A stretch of 10,343 nt of DNA, from the NCBI GenBank assembly GCA_040752395.1, contig JBFMHD010000091.1, positions 1 to 10,343 of the forward strand, written 5' to 3'. The position numbers and the translations under genes are program-made. Source of the DNA: JBFMHD01 sp040752395 [NCBI: Candidatus Hydrogenedentota bacterium]. Its GTDB lineage: Bacteria > JBFMHD01. Positions 4,291-10,343 of this stretch are shown in pieces. Position 1 is the first letter of the stretch; every line of letters begins with the position of its first letter. The notes beneath the pieces were generated by a model. The model was not told the origin of the DNA. It saw only the letters and a list, made by a program, of their open reading frames with translations, and searched no databases.

Positions 4291-4638
4291 CATAGGTAAA
4301 GGTTTTAATTGGCGTTTCAGCGGATCAAGAATTAAACCTAAAGCTTCAAGCGTAAAAGCGCCGAGAAGCGTGCTGTCGTCATGTTCGCCGAAAATAACGT
4401 CAGCACCGCCGATTTTATCCTGATACTTAAAGAGCGCTATCCCTTTCTTCCTTTTTATAATCTCTCCGTTTGCCAGTCTGAATTCTTCTTCAGCTAAAGG
4501 CTTAATCCCGAGTTTCTTTAAAATATTGCGAGGAACCACAGAATAAATCGCGCCGGAATCAACTAAAAAATCCACGGTTTCAGTAACCTCGGGTTTCGCC
4601 GGGTTGCCTACTTCAATTTTTAAAATCGTAAGTCCCAT
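4270..4638 (-). CDS. Retropepsin-like aspartic protease (DSG)
   Basis: This 122-residue clan AA aspartic protease-like protein has MGLTILKIEVGNPAKPEVTE, FLVDSGAIYSVVP with Asp27-Ser28-Gly29, and LGIKPLAEEEFRLANGEII (flap). GGADVIFGEHDD, LLGAFTLEALGLILDP and LKRQLKPLP complete it. DSG is an accepted active-site variant, so activity is plausible. It is most like the DSS member (2413-2856), sharing the LDPLKRxLKPL ending and the STLLGA/TNLLGA segment. The extreme C-terminus (LLASIF) is written by an AGAAGCAAGAAGC repeat tract. The ATG (4636-4638) has GGAGG about 8 nt upstream. It follows the small gene at 4704-4982 by 65 bp and could share its transcript. The 403-bp repeat-rich gap before the next protease gene suggests that a separate unit begins there. 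Confidence 0.86.
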   Translation of the reverse strand: MGLTILKIEVGNPAKPEVTETVDFLVDSGAIYSVVPRNILKKLGIKPLAEEEFRLANGEIIKRKKGIALFKYQDKIGGADVIFGEHDDSTLLGAFTLEALGLILDPLKRQLKPLPMLLASIF

Positions 4639-4703
4639 TTTCTTGCCTCCAAAAAACTGTTAATTAACACTTCCCAAAGCAACAACACCTAAAATCAGTT
4701 TTG

Positions 4704-4982
4704 TTAAGACTTTCTGCTTGTTTTGGGCAGAGTTTTATCTAAAGTATCTTTAATTTTATGCTCTATACCTTCTTTGAGCATAACAGATACTACTCGATAA
4801 TGCTCAGCAATCACCTGTATAGGTGTCCAGTCTTTTAAAGCCCGTCCGTTCCATGCCCAATGAAGTAATGTATGCGCAAATTTTATTTGTCTGGGATTCT
4901 TAATCTCCATAGGGTTTGGAACCTTCACTTTTTTTAGTTCTGAAGGTTTGTAGTTTCTAATCTTTGGCTTTTTACCTTTCAT
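4704..4982 (-). CDS. Small basic protein of unknown function
   Basis: This is a 92-residue, lysine-rich protein that I do not recognise. The N-terminal third (MKGKKPKIRNYKPSELKKVKVPNP) is strongly basic and proline-containing. The middle holds a hydrophobic/aromatic stretch, KFAHTLLHWAWNGRALKDW, and then TPIQVIAEHYRVVSVMLKEGI, which looks helical. The end is basic again. There is no signal peptide, membrane segment or metal motif. The start is well supported by AGAGGAGG about 9 nt upstream of the ATG at 4980-4982, within the 29-bp leader also found before the protease at 3489-3866. Its position 65 bp ahead of the DSG protease gene makes a functional link possible (substrate, partner or regulator), but this is inference from context alone. 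Confidence 0.72.
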   Translation of the reverse strand: MKGKKPKIRNYKPSELKKVKVPNPMEIKNPRQIKFAHTLLHWAWNGRALKDWTPIQVIAEHYRVVSVMLKEGIEHKIKDTLDKTLPKTSRKS

Positions 4983-4991
4983 TTAATAATA

Positions 4992-5020
4992 CCTCCTCTG
5001 AAAAACATTCTAACTCTAAT
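4992..5020 (-). repeat. 29-bp 5'-leader repeat with Shine-Dalgarno, copy 2
   Basis: This is the partner of 3876-3904 (26 of 29 bases identical). It carries the ribosome binding site of the small gene at 4704-4982. Confidence 0.75.
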
Positions 5021-5030
5021 GATATCAAGT

Positions 5031-5066
5031 AGAAGCAAGATAACGGAAAAAGAAAGAAGTAAGAAG
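5031..5066. repeat. AGAAGCAAGATAAC micro-repeat tract
   Basis: AGAAGCAAGATAACGGAAA followed by AGAAAGAAGTAAGAAG. The first unit recurs on the opposite strand around 6085-6115. It lies in the gap downstream of the TPR lipoprotein gene, and no clear terminator hairpin is seen there. Confidence 0.65.
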
Positions 5067-5083
5067 TTTGGGTTTAGTTAGTT

Positions 5084-6118
5084 TCAGTGGTCAGCAATAT
5101 ACTTTTCTGCTTCTTTTTTTAAATCAGTATCAGGATATCTTTTAAGTAGTTCTTTATACATATATTTTGCTTTTTCTGTTTCGTTGTTTTTGTCATAATA
5201 TTTAGCCAGGGTTTCAATCGCTGTCATCTGGTAATAACTCATATCTTTTGATTCTACTAAATCACTATAATACTTTACTGCTTCTTCTATTCTGTTTTTA
5301 CTTTCAAGTATTTTAGCTAATTTAAAGATTGCTTCAGAGTAGTACTTACCTTCTGGATAAGATACAACGTACATTTCCAGAGTCATTAATAAATCTTTTT
5401 CTAACTTCAACACATCATAACAGCTTGTTATAGTGTATAGTGCTTCCTCTGCTTCTTCATATTCTTTAGTTAAATTGTTAAATGCCTCTCTTAACTCAAG
5501 CACGGCCTCTGCCGGATTATCCTTTAGTTTAATCATACCATTATAATATGCCTGCAATCCTTTAGCTATAGGTCCTGTAGAATATATCTCTAATTCATCA
5601 ACAACTTTTTTCAGGGTCTCATAATCCTTTCTTTTTAATAATACTGCTGCTTTTAGTTTTAAGACGTCTTTAATCAATTTTGATGTCGGATAATTTTTAA
5701 CAAATAAATCGCAGGCATTCATAAAAGAATCTATCTGGTTTAATTTTTCATAACATACAATTTTCAGATATGGTGTTAAATCTTTATATTTAAAATCCGA
5801 ATAATTTTCCTCAAAATTTGTCAATTTGGTCAGTGCGTCTTTGTATTTTTTCTTCATTAATAATCCCTGGATCAGGCCGAGTTCTGCTCCTGCATTTAAG
5901 TTGCTTACGGGATATGCTTTTATAAATTTCTCATATCCTTCAACGCCTTTGTCATACTCTGCCTTTTTTAATTGTTTTTCATATCTGACATAACTTTTTT
6001 CTTCGTAACATCCAGTAATTAGCAAGAGGCAAGAAGCGAGGAGCAAGAAGCAAGATATTTGTTGCCTTTTCTTGCCTCTTGCATCCTTTGTTATCTTGCT
6101 TCTTTCGTTATCTTGCAT
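5084..6118 (-). CDS. TPR-repeat outer-membrane/periplasmic lipoprotein
   Basis: This protein has about 344 residues. A basic n-region (RGKKRQQ), a hydrophobic core (ISCFLLLASCLLL) and the lipobox ITGC place the acylated cysteine at residue 37, so the protein is lipid-anchored after signal peptidase II cleavage. The rest is helical tetratricopeptide-like repeats, with recurring units such as YDKGVEGYEKFIKAYP, CDLFVKNYPTSKL, LEMYVVSYPEGKYYSEAIFKLAKI, RIEEAVKYYSDL and KAKYMYKELLKRYPDTD. This resembles BamD/YbgF-type scaffold proteins but is too general to name. The ATG at 6116-6118 is preferred over a GTG at 6125-6127, because AGAGGTGA (6124-6131) covers that GTG and sits 5 nt from the ATG. The gene lies 66 bp after the large barrel gene and is probably co-transcribed, which suggests a role in assembling or docking with that protein. 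The signal peptide is written in GCTTCTTGC repeats. Confidence 0.85.
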   Translation of the reverse strand: MQDNERSKITKDARGKKRQQISCFLLLASCLLLITGCYEEKSYVRYEKQLKKAEYDKGVEGYEKFIKAYPVSNLNAGAELGLIQGLLMKKKYKDALTKLTNFEENYSDFKYKDLTPYLKIVCYEKLNQIDSFMNACDLFVKNYPTSKLIKDVLKLKAAVLLKRKDYETLKKVVDELEIYSTGPIAKGLQAYYNGMIKLKDNPAEAVLELREAFNNLTKEYEEAEEALYTITSCYDVLKLEKDLLMTLEMYVVSYPEGKYYSEAIFKLAKILESKNRIEEAVKYYSDLVESKDMSYYQMTAIETLAKYYDKNNETEKAKYMYKELLKRYPDTDLKKEAEKYIADH

Positions 6119-6186
6119 CTTGCTCACCTCTTTTTTGTCTCTTTTACCTCTCTTCTTGATCTTGCATCTTGCCTCTTTCGTTATCT
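6016..6186. repeat. GCAAGA-type repeat tract spanning an intergenic gap and a signal-peptide coding region
   Basis: On the plus strand, 6016-6056 is built of GCAAGAGGCAAGAAGC-like units. From about 6061 the complementary form (CTTGCCTCTTGC, TATCTTGC) takes over, so the tract is a loose inverted repeat. Exact direct copies include ATCTTGCATCTTGC (6110-6123 and 6159-6172) and TCTTTCGTTATCT (6101-6113 and 6174-6186). It covers the 66-bp gap after the barrel gene plus the first ~35 codons of the lipoprotein gene. Confidence 0.78.
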
Positions 6187-8812
6187 AAAATATCCTTTGA
6201 AGATTTACACTGAATATATCAGCTTTATAATCAAGTTCTGATGATGCCGGTATGTATTTGTCTTTTGAATACTTATATTTTAATAATATAGTACTCGTCG
6301 ATGAAAAATAGTATTGTGCGGTTAAACCATATTCATCCTTGTCTTCTTTCTGAGACGTTGAGTTTATGCGCATAATATTAAACTCTCCTTTTAATCTGAA
6401 TTTACCAGGAAACATATTGTAATCTATGTTCCCGGTATAAAATTCGCTATTCTGTTTAGTAGTCGTAAATTTTATTTTTAAGCTGTTATACGTAAAAAAA
6501 GCAGTTACATTCTTTATCTGTGAAGATGATAAAGTCAGCATCCAGCCATCGCTCTCAAATGAGCTTCTTGTGGTTGTAGTAGAATATAAATTCTTATCTT
6601 TATAATCTGTATTTATAAACATAACACCTATGGAATTTTTTGCGAAAGGCTGCGTCAATCCAATCCAGAATGTAGTATTAGTAATATCAACTTCCTGAAT
6701 AGTTGAGGTTGGGTCTTTTGATCGGTTCGAATCATCTTTACGGTAATTATATCCTGCATTAAAAAATGGTAGTTTCTTTCCTATTCTGAAAGATAGATTC
6801 GTATATAGTTCATCAGTATTGGTCTTGTAGCTCAATTTATGATTCAAATCATTATGATATATTTTATATTCATAATTAAAATTATATTTTTCTTTAAATA
6901 CATAACTCTGTTTCAAATAAATGCCCTCTCTGTCTTTTATTGATTTAATACTTAAATTACCTGCATCATCAAAATCCGGGTTAATGCGCTCATAAGTTAG
7001 TTTTGATTTAATCGATTTTATCCTGTGGTTTACTACAACGTTTCCTGCATAATCAGACAATTTTCTGTCAAATGCGCTTCGGACATCGTTATCGTATAGA
7101 GAGCGAGCAAGCTCAGTATGTAGCTCTGTTCTTCCAGTAGGTGAACTCAATCTTCCGTCAATGCTCCACACATAATTTTTTAGCGGTTTCACGCTTGTCC
7201 CTGCATCAGCTATGGAATTTTCATCATCTTCAACAAGTATCAGGCTTGAATTGAAATATGTATAATATGTTGGTTTAGTAACTAATCGCAAGCCGTAACC
7301 GAATTGCTCATAAACGCCATAGGTTGCGAAATCACCGTTCTGAAATGGTATCCTCTCATTTAAGCCCACAGGTCTTGCAAGTCTTCCAGCTACGACAGAC
7401 AAATCTATCTGATTGAAGTTCCTTGTATCTCTTCCTTTTAGTCTATAAAATTCAGCAAGATTAAACTGGTTCTTTGTTACCAGAGCAATGTCATCAGGTG
7501 ATAATCTGTATAAGGCTTTTCTTCTGAATAAATAATCGATCTGAACTCCTCTCATACTCCTATTGTACAACGTATAAGGCGTAAACCTCGGATATATATC
7601 ACCAAAATTAAACTCTAAATTATCTCTATGTATCTCTATTGCAATGGTTTTAGCCTCCCATTTGTCCCAATTGTCATAACCAAGATTTAGATTCATTGAG
7701 AAATTTGTTCCAAAACTCCTGCCGATGGCAACTAATTCTAGTGCTTCAGCTGAACCAGGTATTAAATTAACAATTTTCCGATTATCTATATCGATATATC
7801 TGTAGGTAAATCCCATAGAGCCACGAAACTCAGGTGCAAATGTTTTAAGAAATGATACTTTCTTCTTTTCTTTTGTTGGTTCTATGACTTTTTCTTCTTT
7901 TGGTCTGAAAGTTTTGAATCTGAATGTTGAGTCAATTCTGTGTGTTGTACCTATGTCACCATAAGGTACGTATGCATAAGCTATCTCTAAATTCTCTGTC
8001 TTAAACCCTATGCCACCAGTTAATGCGTCTTTCTTTTCACCGTCATAATTTATCCTGTATCCTGCTCTTAAACATAATAAATCATTGAGCCAGAATTCAG
8101 CCCCGAGATTCTCTCTGAATTTTTTATCGCCTTTTTCTTTTAAGAAATCACAGGCCGCAGTAAACCTGCGGCCTGGGCTAATATAAGATACTCCATAAAC
8201 CTGCATTTCAGGTAAAGGATCGCCTTCCTGAATAAATTTGATATCCCCGGAGATATTTCGGAACGCCACCCCTACCCTGAAATGCGGCTCAAATGGCAAA
8301 GTAAATAAGAGACCTGCATCATATGATATTGTAGAATCTTTATATGTATAGAGCTTCTGTTGAACCCATTTCACAGTCCCACCTAAAGATATGCTATCCA
8401 TTACTTTAAACCCTAAAGATAAATTAGCTGCGAAATCTGTATTGTGAAATGGGTATAATGTTTGGGTTTGAGTTCTCACCTCATCCTCTGTACGCGATAA
8501 AATAAAACTCGTTTGTAATCCTATGCTCTTTGTTAATGACACACCATAACCAAGATAGTTATATTTCGTTGCACCTAAATATTCCATATGTAGAGCGGTT
8601 ATTTCATGCTTTGTTAGATATGGCAGGCCTGCGGGATTATAGAAAGCACCGATACCGCCTTCAGCTACGCCGGTATAAGCCTCACCCATACCCGAGGCTC
8701 GTGCACCCACACCAATGGTCAAAAATCGTGCTGAAGTAGTTCCGACGCCAGCACTGGTTTTAGACTGGAGTAATACTAAAAATATACTCCCAATAATCAA
8801 ACTTTTTTTCAA
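6185..8812 (-). CDS. PorV/PorQ-type outer-membrane barrel fused to a second large beta-rich domain
   Basis: This 875-residue outer-membrane protein has a signal peptide (MKKSLIIGSIFLVLLQ, likely cut after TSA at residue 21). Residues 22-298 follow the PorV/PorQ (UPF0164) pattern, a FadL-related barrel: FLTIGVGARASGMGEAYTGV, the FYNPAGL motif (57-63), alternating strands, and a last strand near HRIDSTFRF. A charged lysine/glutamate-rich linker (about 299-325) leads to some 550 residues rich in alternating aromatic/polar strands, including GDIYPRFTPYTLYNRSMRGVQIDY, ending in VNLQRIF. A terminal phenylalanine is the usual BAM recognition signal, so the C-terminal part is probably a second barrel. 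Ordinary PorV-type proteins are about 300-400 residues. The start is TTG, supported by CCGGAG (8819-8824) 6 nt upstream. The role is unknown; PorV proteins serve type IX-like secretion as shuttles, but no such genes are seen here. Confidence 0.84.
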   Translation of the reverse strand: MKKSLIIGSIFLVLLQSKTSAGVGTTSARFLTIGVGARASGMGEAYTGVAEGGIGAFYNPAGLPYLTKHEITALHMEYLGATKYNYLGYGVSLTKSIGLQTSFILSRTEDEVRTQTQTLYPFHNTDFAANLSLGFKVMDSISLGGTVKWVQQKLYTYKDSTISYDAGLLFTLPFEPHFRVGVAFRNISGDIKFIQEGDPLPEMQVYGVSYISPGRRFTAACDFLKEKGDKKFRENLGAEFWLNDLLCLRAGYRINYDGEKKDALTGGIGFKTENLEIAYAYVPYGDIGTTHRIDSTFRFKTFRPKEEKVIEPTKEKKKVSFLKTFAPEFRGSMGFTYRYIDIDNRKIVNLIPGSAEALELVAIGRSFGTNFSMNLNLGYDNWDKWEAKTIAIEIHRDNLEFNFGDIYPRFTPYTLYNRSMRGVQIDYLFRRKALYRLSPDDIALVTKNQFNLAEFYRLKGRDTRNFNQIDLSVVAGRLARPVGLNERIPFQNGDFATYGVYEQFGYGLRLVTKPTYYTYFNSSLILVEDDENSIADAGTSVKPLKNYVWSIDGRLSSPTGRTELHTELARSLYDNDVRSAFDRKLSDYAGNVVVNHRIKSIKSKLTYERINPDFDDAGNLSIKSIKDREGIYLKQSYVFKEKYNFNYEYKIYHNDLNHKLSYKTNTDELYTNLSFRIGKKLPFFNAGYNYRKDDSNRSKDPTSTIQEVDITNTTFWIGLTQPFAKNSIGVMFINTDYKDKNLYSTTTTRSSFESDGWMLTLSSSQIKNVTAFFTYNSLKIKFTTTKQNSEFYTGNIDYNMFPGKFRLKGEFNIMRINSTSQKEDKDEYGLTAQYYFSSTSTILLKYKYSKDKYIPASSELDYKADIFSVNLQRIF

Positions 8813-8837
8813 TTTTTGCTCCGGGGCACTTAAGTAA

Positions 8838-8866
8838 ACCCACGCGCCTGGCCGCCGCGTGTGGGT
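8838..8866 (-). promoter_or_regulatory. GC-rich hairpin in the 5' leader of the barrel gene
   Basis: On the minus strand, ACC, CACGCG and their complements CGCGTG, GGT form a stem of about 9 bp with a 2-nt bulge and a G/C loop. It ends 25 nt before the TTG start. There is no U-run after it, so it is not an obvious terminator. It could protect the mRNA or regulate start-codon access. It stands out as GC-rich in an AT-rich gap (8813-9035). Confidence 0.5.
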
Positions 8867-8894
8867 AAAATTATCTGTATCTATCTACAATATT

Positions 8895-8920
8895 ATTATA
8901 CATTTCTAATATTCAGTCAA
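8895..8920 (-). promoter_or_regulatory. Candidate sigma-70-type promoter of the barrel gene
   Basis: On the minus strand, TTGACT (8915-8920) and a perfect TATAAT (8895-8900) are present. The spacing is only 14 nt, or 15 from TTTGAC, shorter than the usual 16-18. A start near 8888 would give a leader of about 75 nt containing the hairpin at 8838-8866. Upstream lies AGTCTAAAGTCTAAAG (8933-8948), another short tandem repeat. Confidence 0.4.
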
Positions 8921-9035
8921 ATATTTTTTAAGAGTCTAAAGTCTAAAGAACAGCTCTTGTGACCCTCTTTACATTATATTGATTATATTGAAATTACAAA
9001 GTGCTCACTACAATTTTTTCACACGTTCTGAGGGA

Positions 9036-10049
9036 TTACATTTTTACTTTATTAAGAATATAACCTATATAAAATGAAACTATTATTAAAAATAAATAGA
9101 TACCCAAAGCTGTAAAACGGTTAACCTGGACTATACATAAAGCAAGTAAACCAAAACCCGTTTCTAATAAATAGAATAAATTTACGATTGTATTTTTATC
9201 CATACCTGATTTAAGCATCCGCAAACCAAGATGGTCAGGACTGCCAAGTAGTATTGATTTTCCTTGAGAAAATCGCAAGATTATAACATAAATCGTATCA
9301 TAAAGCGGGATACCTAATATTAGAAGCGGGATAAAAAAGCCTAAATCGTTGACTTTAGTATAACTCATCTCCAGACTCATAATACCAAAGACGACACCAA
9401 GAAATAAACTACCTGTATTACCCATATAAATTTTAGCATCTCTATAATTATATGTGAGAAACCCAAGAAGACTTAAAGCAAGAAAAATAGCTGTGATCGA
9501 TAAAAAATAATTATCAGAGAGAATCCCGAGTAAACTGAAAGTTATTGCAATAATTACAGAGACACCGGCTGCTAAACCATCCATTATATCTATAATATTT
9601 ATCGAATTTATAACACCTATAAGCCAGAATATAGATAAAACTATGTTTAGCCAGTACGGAAACATTACCAATCTCATTCTTATATCTATTTTTATTATTA
9701 TTACAAAAATAATTACAAGTTCTAATATAAGTTTTGTTATTGCCTTTAAATGTTTTATATCATCAATTATTCCTATAATAGTTATATATATCCCACTATA
9801 TAATAATGCATTAAAATAATTCGTAGTTCGTTCATCTTTTAGTTTCAAATTAATAAATAAATAGATGATTGTCACAAGGAAAGTAATGATAAAACTCAAA
9901 CCACCGATTGTAGGTACTGGTTTTTTATGGGTTTTAAGCTTATCATCTGGTATATCAAGAATGCGATATTTATAAAATGTTTTTATAAATATATTTGTCA
10001 GTATGAGGCTTATAAAAAAATTTAAAATGCTAATAATAATATAAATCAT
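9036..10049 (-). CDS. Polyprenyl-phosphate sugar-1-phosphate transferase (MraY/WecA family)
   Basis: This 337-residue integral membrane protein has about ten hydrophobic segments. It belongs to the family that moves a UDP-linked N-acetyl-hexosamine phosphate onto undecaprenyl phosphate, the first step of O-antigen, capsule or teichoic-type polymers. Landmarks are PDDKLKTHKKPVPTIGG (34-50), the GIIDD pair (Asp96, Asp97), NSINIIDIMDGLA (148-159), YMGNTGSLFLG (208-218) and SPDHLGLRML (270-279). Two sites are unusual: the MGD motif reads MGN (Asn211), where MraY/WecA enzymes carry a catalytically important aspartate, and the HIHH/HHH loop is replaced by DHLGLRM. A WecA-like role is likelier than MraY because no cell-wall genes surround it. 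The ATG overlaps the upstream stop by 4 nt (10046-10049). It may be co-transcribed with that gene, and an envelope-polymer role fits the neighbouring outer-membrane genes. Confidence 0.87.
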   Translation of the reverse strand: MIYIIISILNFFISLILTNIFIKTFYKYRILDIPDDKLKTHKKPVPTIGGLSFIITFLVTIIYLFINLKLKDERTTNYFNALLYSGIYITIIGIIDDIKHLKAITKLILELVIIFVIIIKIDIRMRLVMFPYWLNIVLSIFWLIGVINSINIIDIMDGLAAGVSVIIAITFSLLGILSDNYFLSITAIFLALSLLGFLTYNYRDAKIYMGNTGSLFLGVVFGIMSLEMSYTKVNDLGFFIPLLILGIPLYDTIYVIILRFSQGKSILLGSPDHLGLRMLKSGMDKNTIVNLFYLLETGFGLLALCIVQVNRFTALGIYLFLIIVSFYIGYILNKVKM

Positions 10050-10343
10050 AACTTACCAAATATAGGTATTACATTGAAATAGTCTATATTTAAGCCCTCA
10101 TGGTTCAATGGTATAGCATTAAAAAAAGCATCTTTCAGGGCTGATTTTTGAAACAAAGATATTGTGCATCTGCAATTTATATGAAACGGTGGCAGAATTT
10201 TCAATATGGTTTCATCATTAAAATCAATATACTTACAATGTATGTGTTTACAAAGGCTGCAGGTTTGAAAATCATCAAATGAGATATAAACAAAGACATA
10301 TTCATCACCCTGTTTTATAGTTTCTTTTAATGCTAGCAATTTT
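10046..10343 (-). CDS. Partial gene; CxxC...PPxHxNCRC protein resembling the tail of Mu F/SPP1 gp7-like proteins
   Basis: Only the C-terminal 99 or so codons lie in the window. The frame is open to the edge, and the TTG at 10337-10339 is not a convincing start. The visible part has TCSLCKHIHCKYIDF, a short spacer, then LPPFHINCRCT. This cysteine/histidine cluster (TCxxC...PPxHxNCRC) is typical of the zinc-binding C-terminal segment of phage minor head proteins (Mu gpF and SPP1 gp7 type). Such proteins also turn up as lone bacterial genes. No other phage gene is visible, and the gene overlaps a sugar-phosphate transferase by 4 nt. It could therefore be a domesticated or unrelated zinc protein. 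The final 30 residues (ALKDAFFNAIPLNHEGLN...) have no recognisable motif. Confidence 0.6.
   Translation of the reverse strand, partial: KLLALKETIKQGDEYVFVYISFDDFQTCSLCKHIHCKYIDFNDETILKILPPFHINCRCTISLFQKSALKDAFFNAIPLNHEGLNIDYFNVIPIFGKL

Noticed and set aside
5084-6118. Naming the TPR lipoprotein BamD
   Set aside because: It is longer than BamD, has more repeat units, and no BAM gene is nearby; TPR similarity alone is not specific.
6125-6127. GTG start for the TPR lipoprotein
   Set aside because: The GTG lies inside the AGAGGTGA ribosome binding site, which is well spaced for the ATG at 6116-6118.
8530-8739. Plus-strand frame inside the barrel gene (and 6059-6241 over the repeat tract)
   Set aside because: They lie antisense to a conserved PorV motif region and to a simple-repeat tract; there is no sign of a real protein.
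6185-8812. Calling the barrel part of a type IX secretion system
   Set aside because: Only the N-terminal domain resembles PorV; no SprA, PorU or other T9SS gene is in the window, and PorV-like barrels occur outside T9SS.
8838-8866. Rho-independent terminator or known riboswitch
   Set aside because: No U-run follows the stem on either strand, and the sequence does not match the conserved core of any riboswitch class I can recall with confidence.

Overview
The window looks like a piece of an uncultivated, AT-rich, diderm bacterial chromosome. An outer-membrane beta-barrel gene of PorV type and a lipoprotein show the double membrane. The stacked small toxin-antitoxin (TA)-like genes, the retropepsin-like genes and the gaps filled with short degenerate repeats suggest a candidate-phylum lineage (Omnitrophota/Desantisbacteria-like). 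That placement is inference only. Every supported gene lies on the minus strand, so transcription runs from high to low coordinates.

Envelope half (about 5084-10343). It starts with a partial gene carrying a CxxC...HxNCRC cysteine/histidine cluster. This overlaps by 4 nt a multi-spanning polyprenyl-phosphate sugar-1-phosphate transferase of the MraY/WecA family. After a 223-bp gap with a hairpin leader comes an 875-aa outer-membrane protein. It joins a PorV/PorQ-like N-terminal barrel to a long second beta-rich, probably barrel, domain. A TPR lipoprotein follows 66 bp later, with its signal peptide written in a short GCAAGA-type repeat tract.

Accessory half (about 1-4982). First comes a small protein of unknown function, then four tandem genes for retropepsin-like (clan AA) aspartic proteases. 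Their active-site triads are DSG, DTG, DTG and, in the last, a degraded DSS. The last protease gene overlaps the first of two consecutive nucleotidyltransferase/HEPN (MNT-HEPN) cassettes. These two cassettes are a tandem duplication with a 92-bp perfectly identical segment at their ends. They are followed by a HicB/HicA pair and then a short orphan HicB-like protein. From 3325 down to 40 the spacing is operon-like, with several 4-nt ATGA overlaps.

Between the genes lie a 143-bp MITE-like element with nested inverted repeats (3351-3493), several families of short direct repeats, and a 403-bp stretch (3867-4269) of text-like micro-repeats. Some repeats run into the coding sequences and form protein ends: a signal peptide and two C-terminal tails. 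The most unusual point is the combination of a retropepsin array, stacked MNT-HEPN cassettes and HicBA in one apparent transcription unit, next to active recombination between short repeats.
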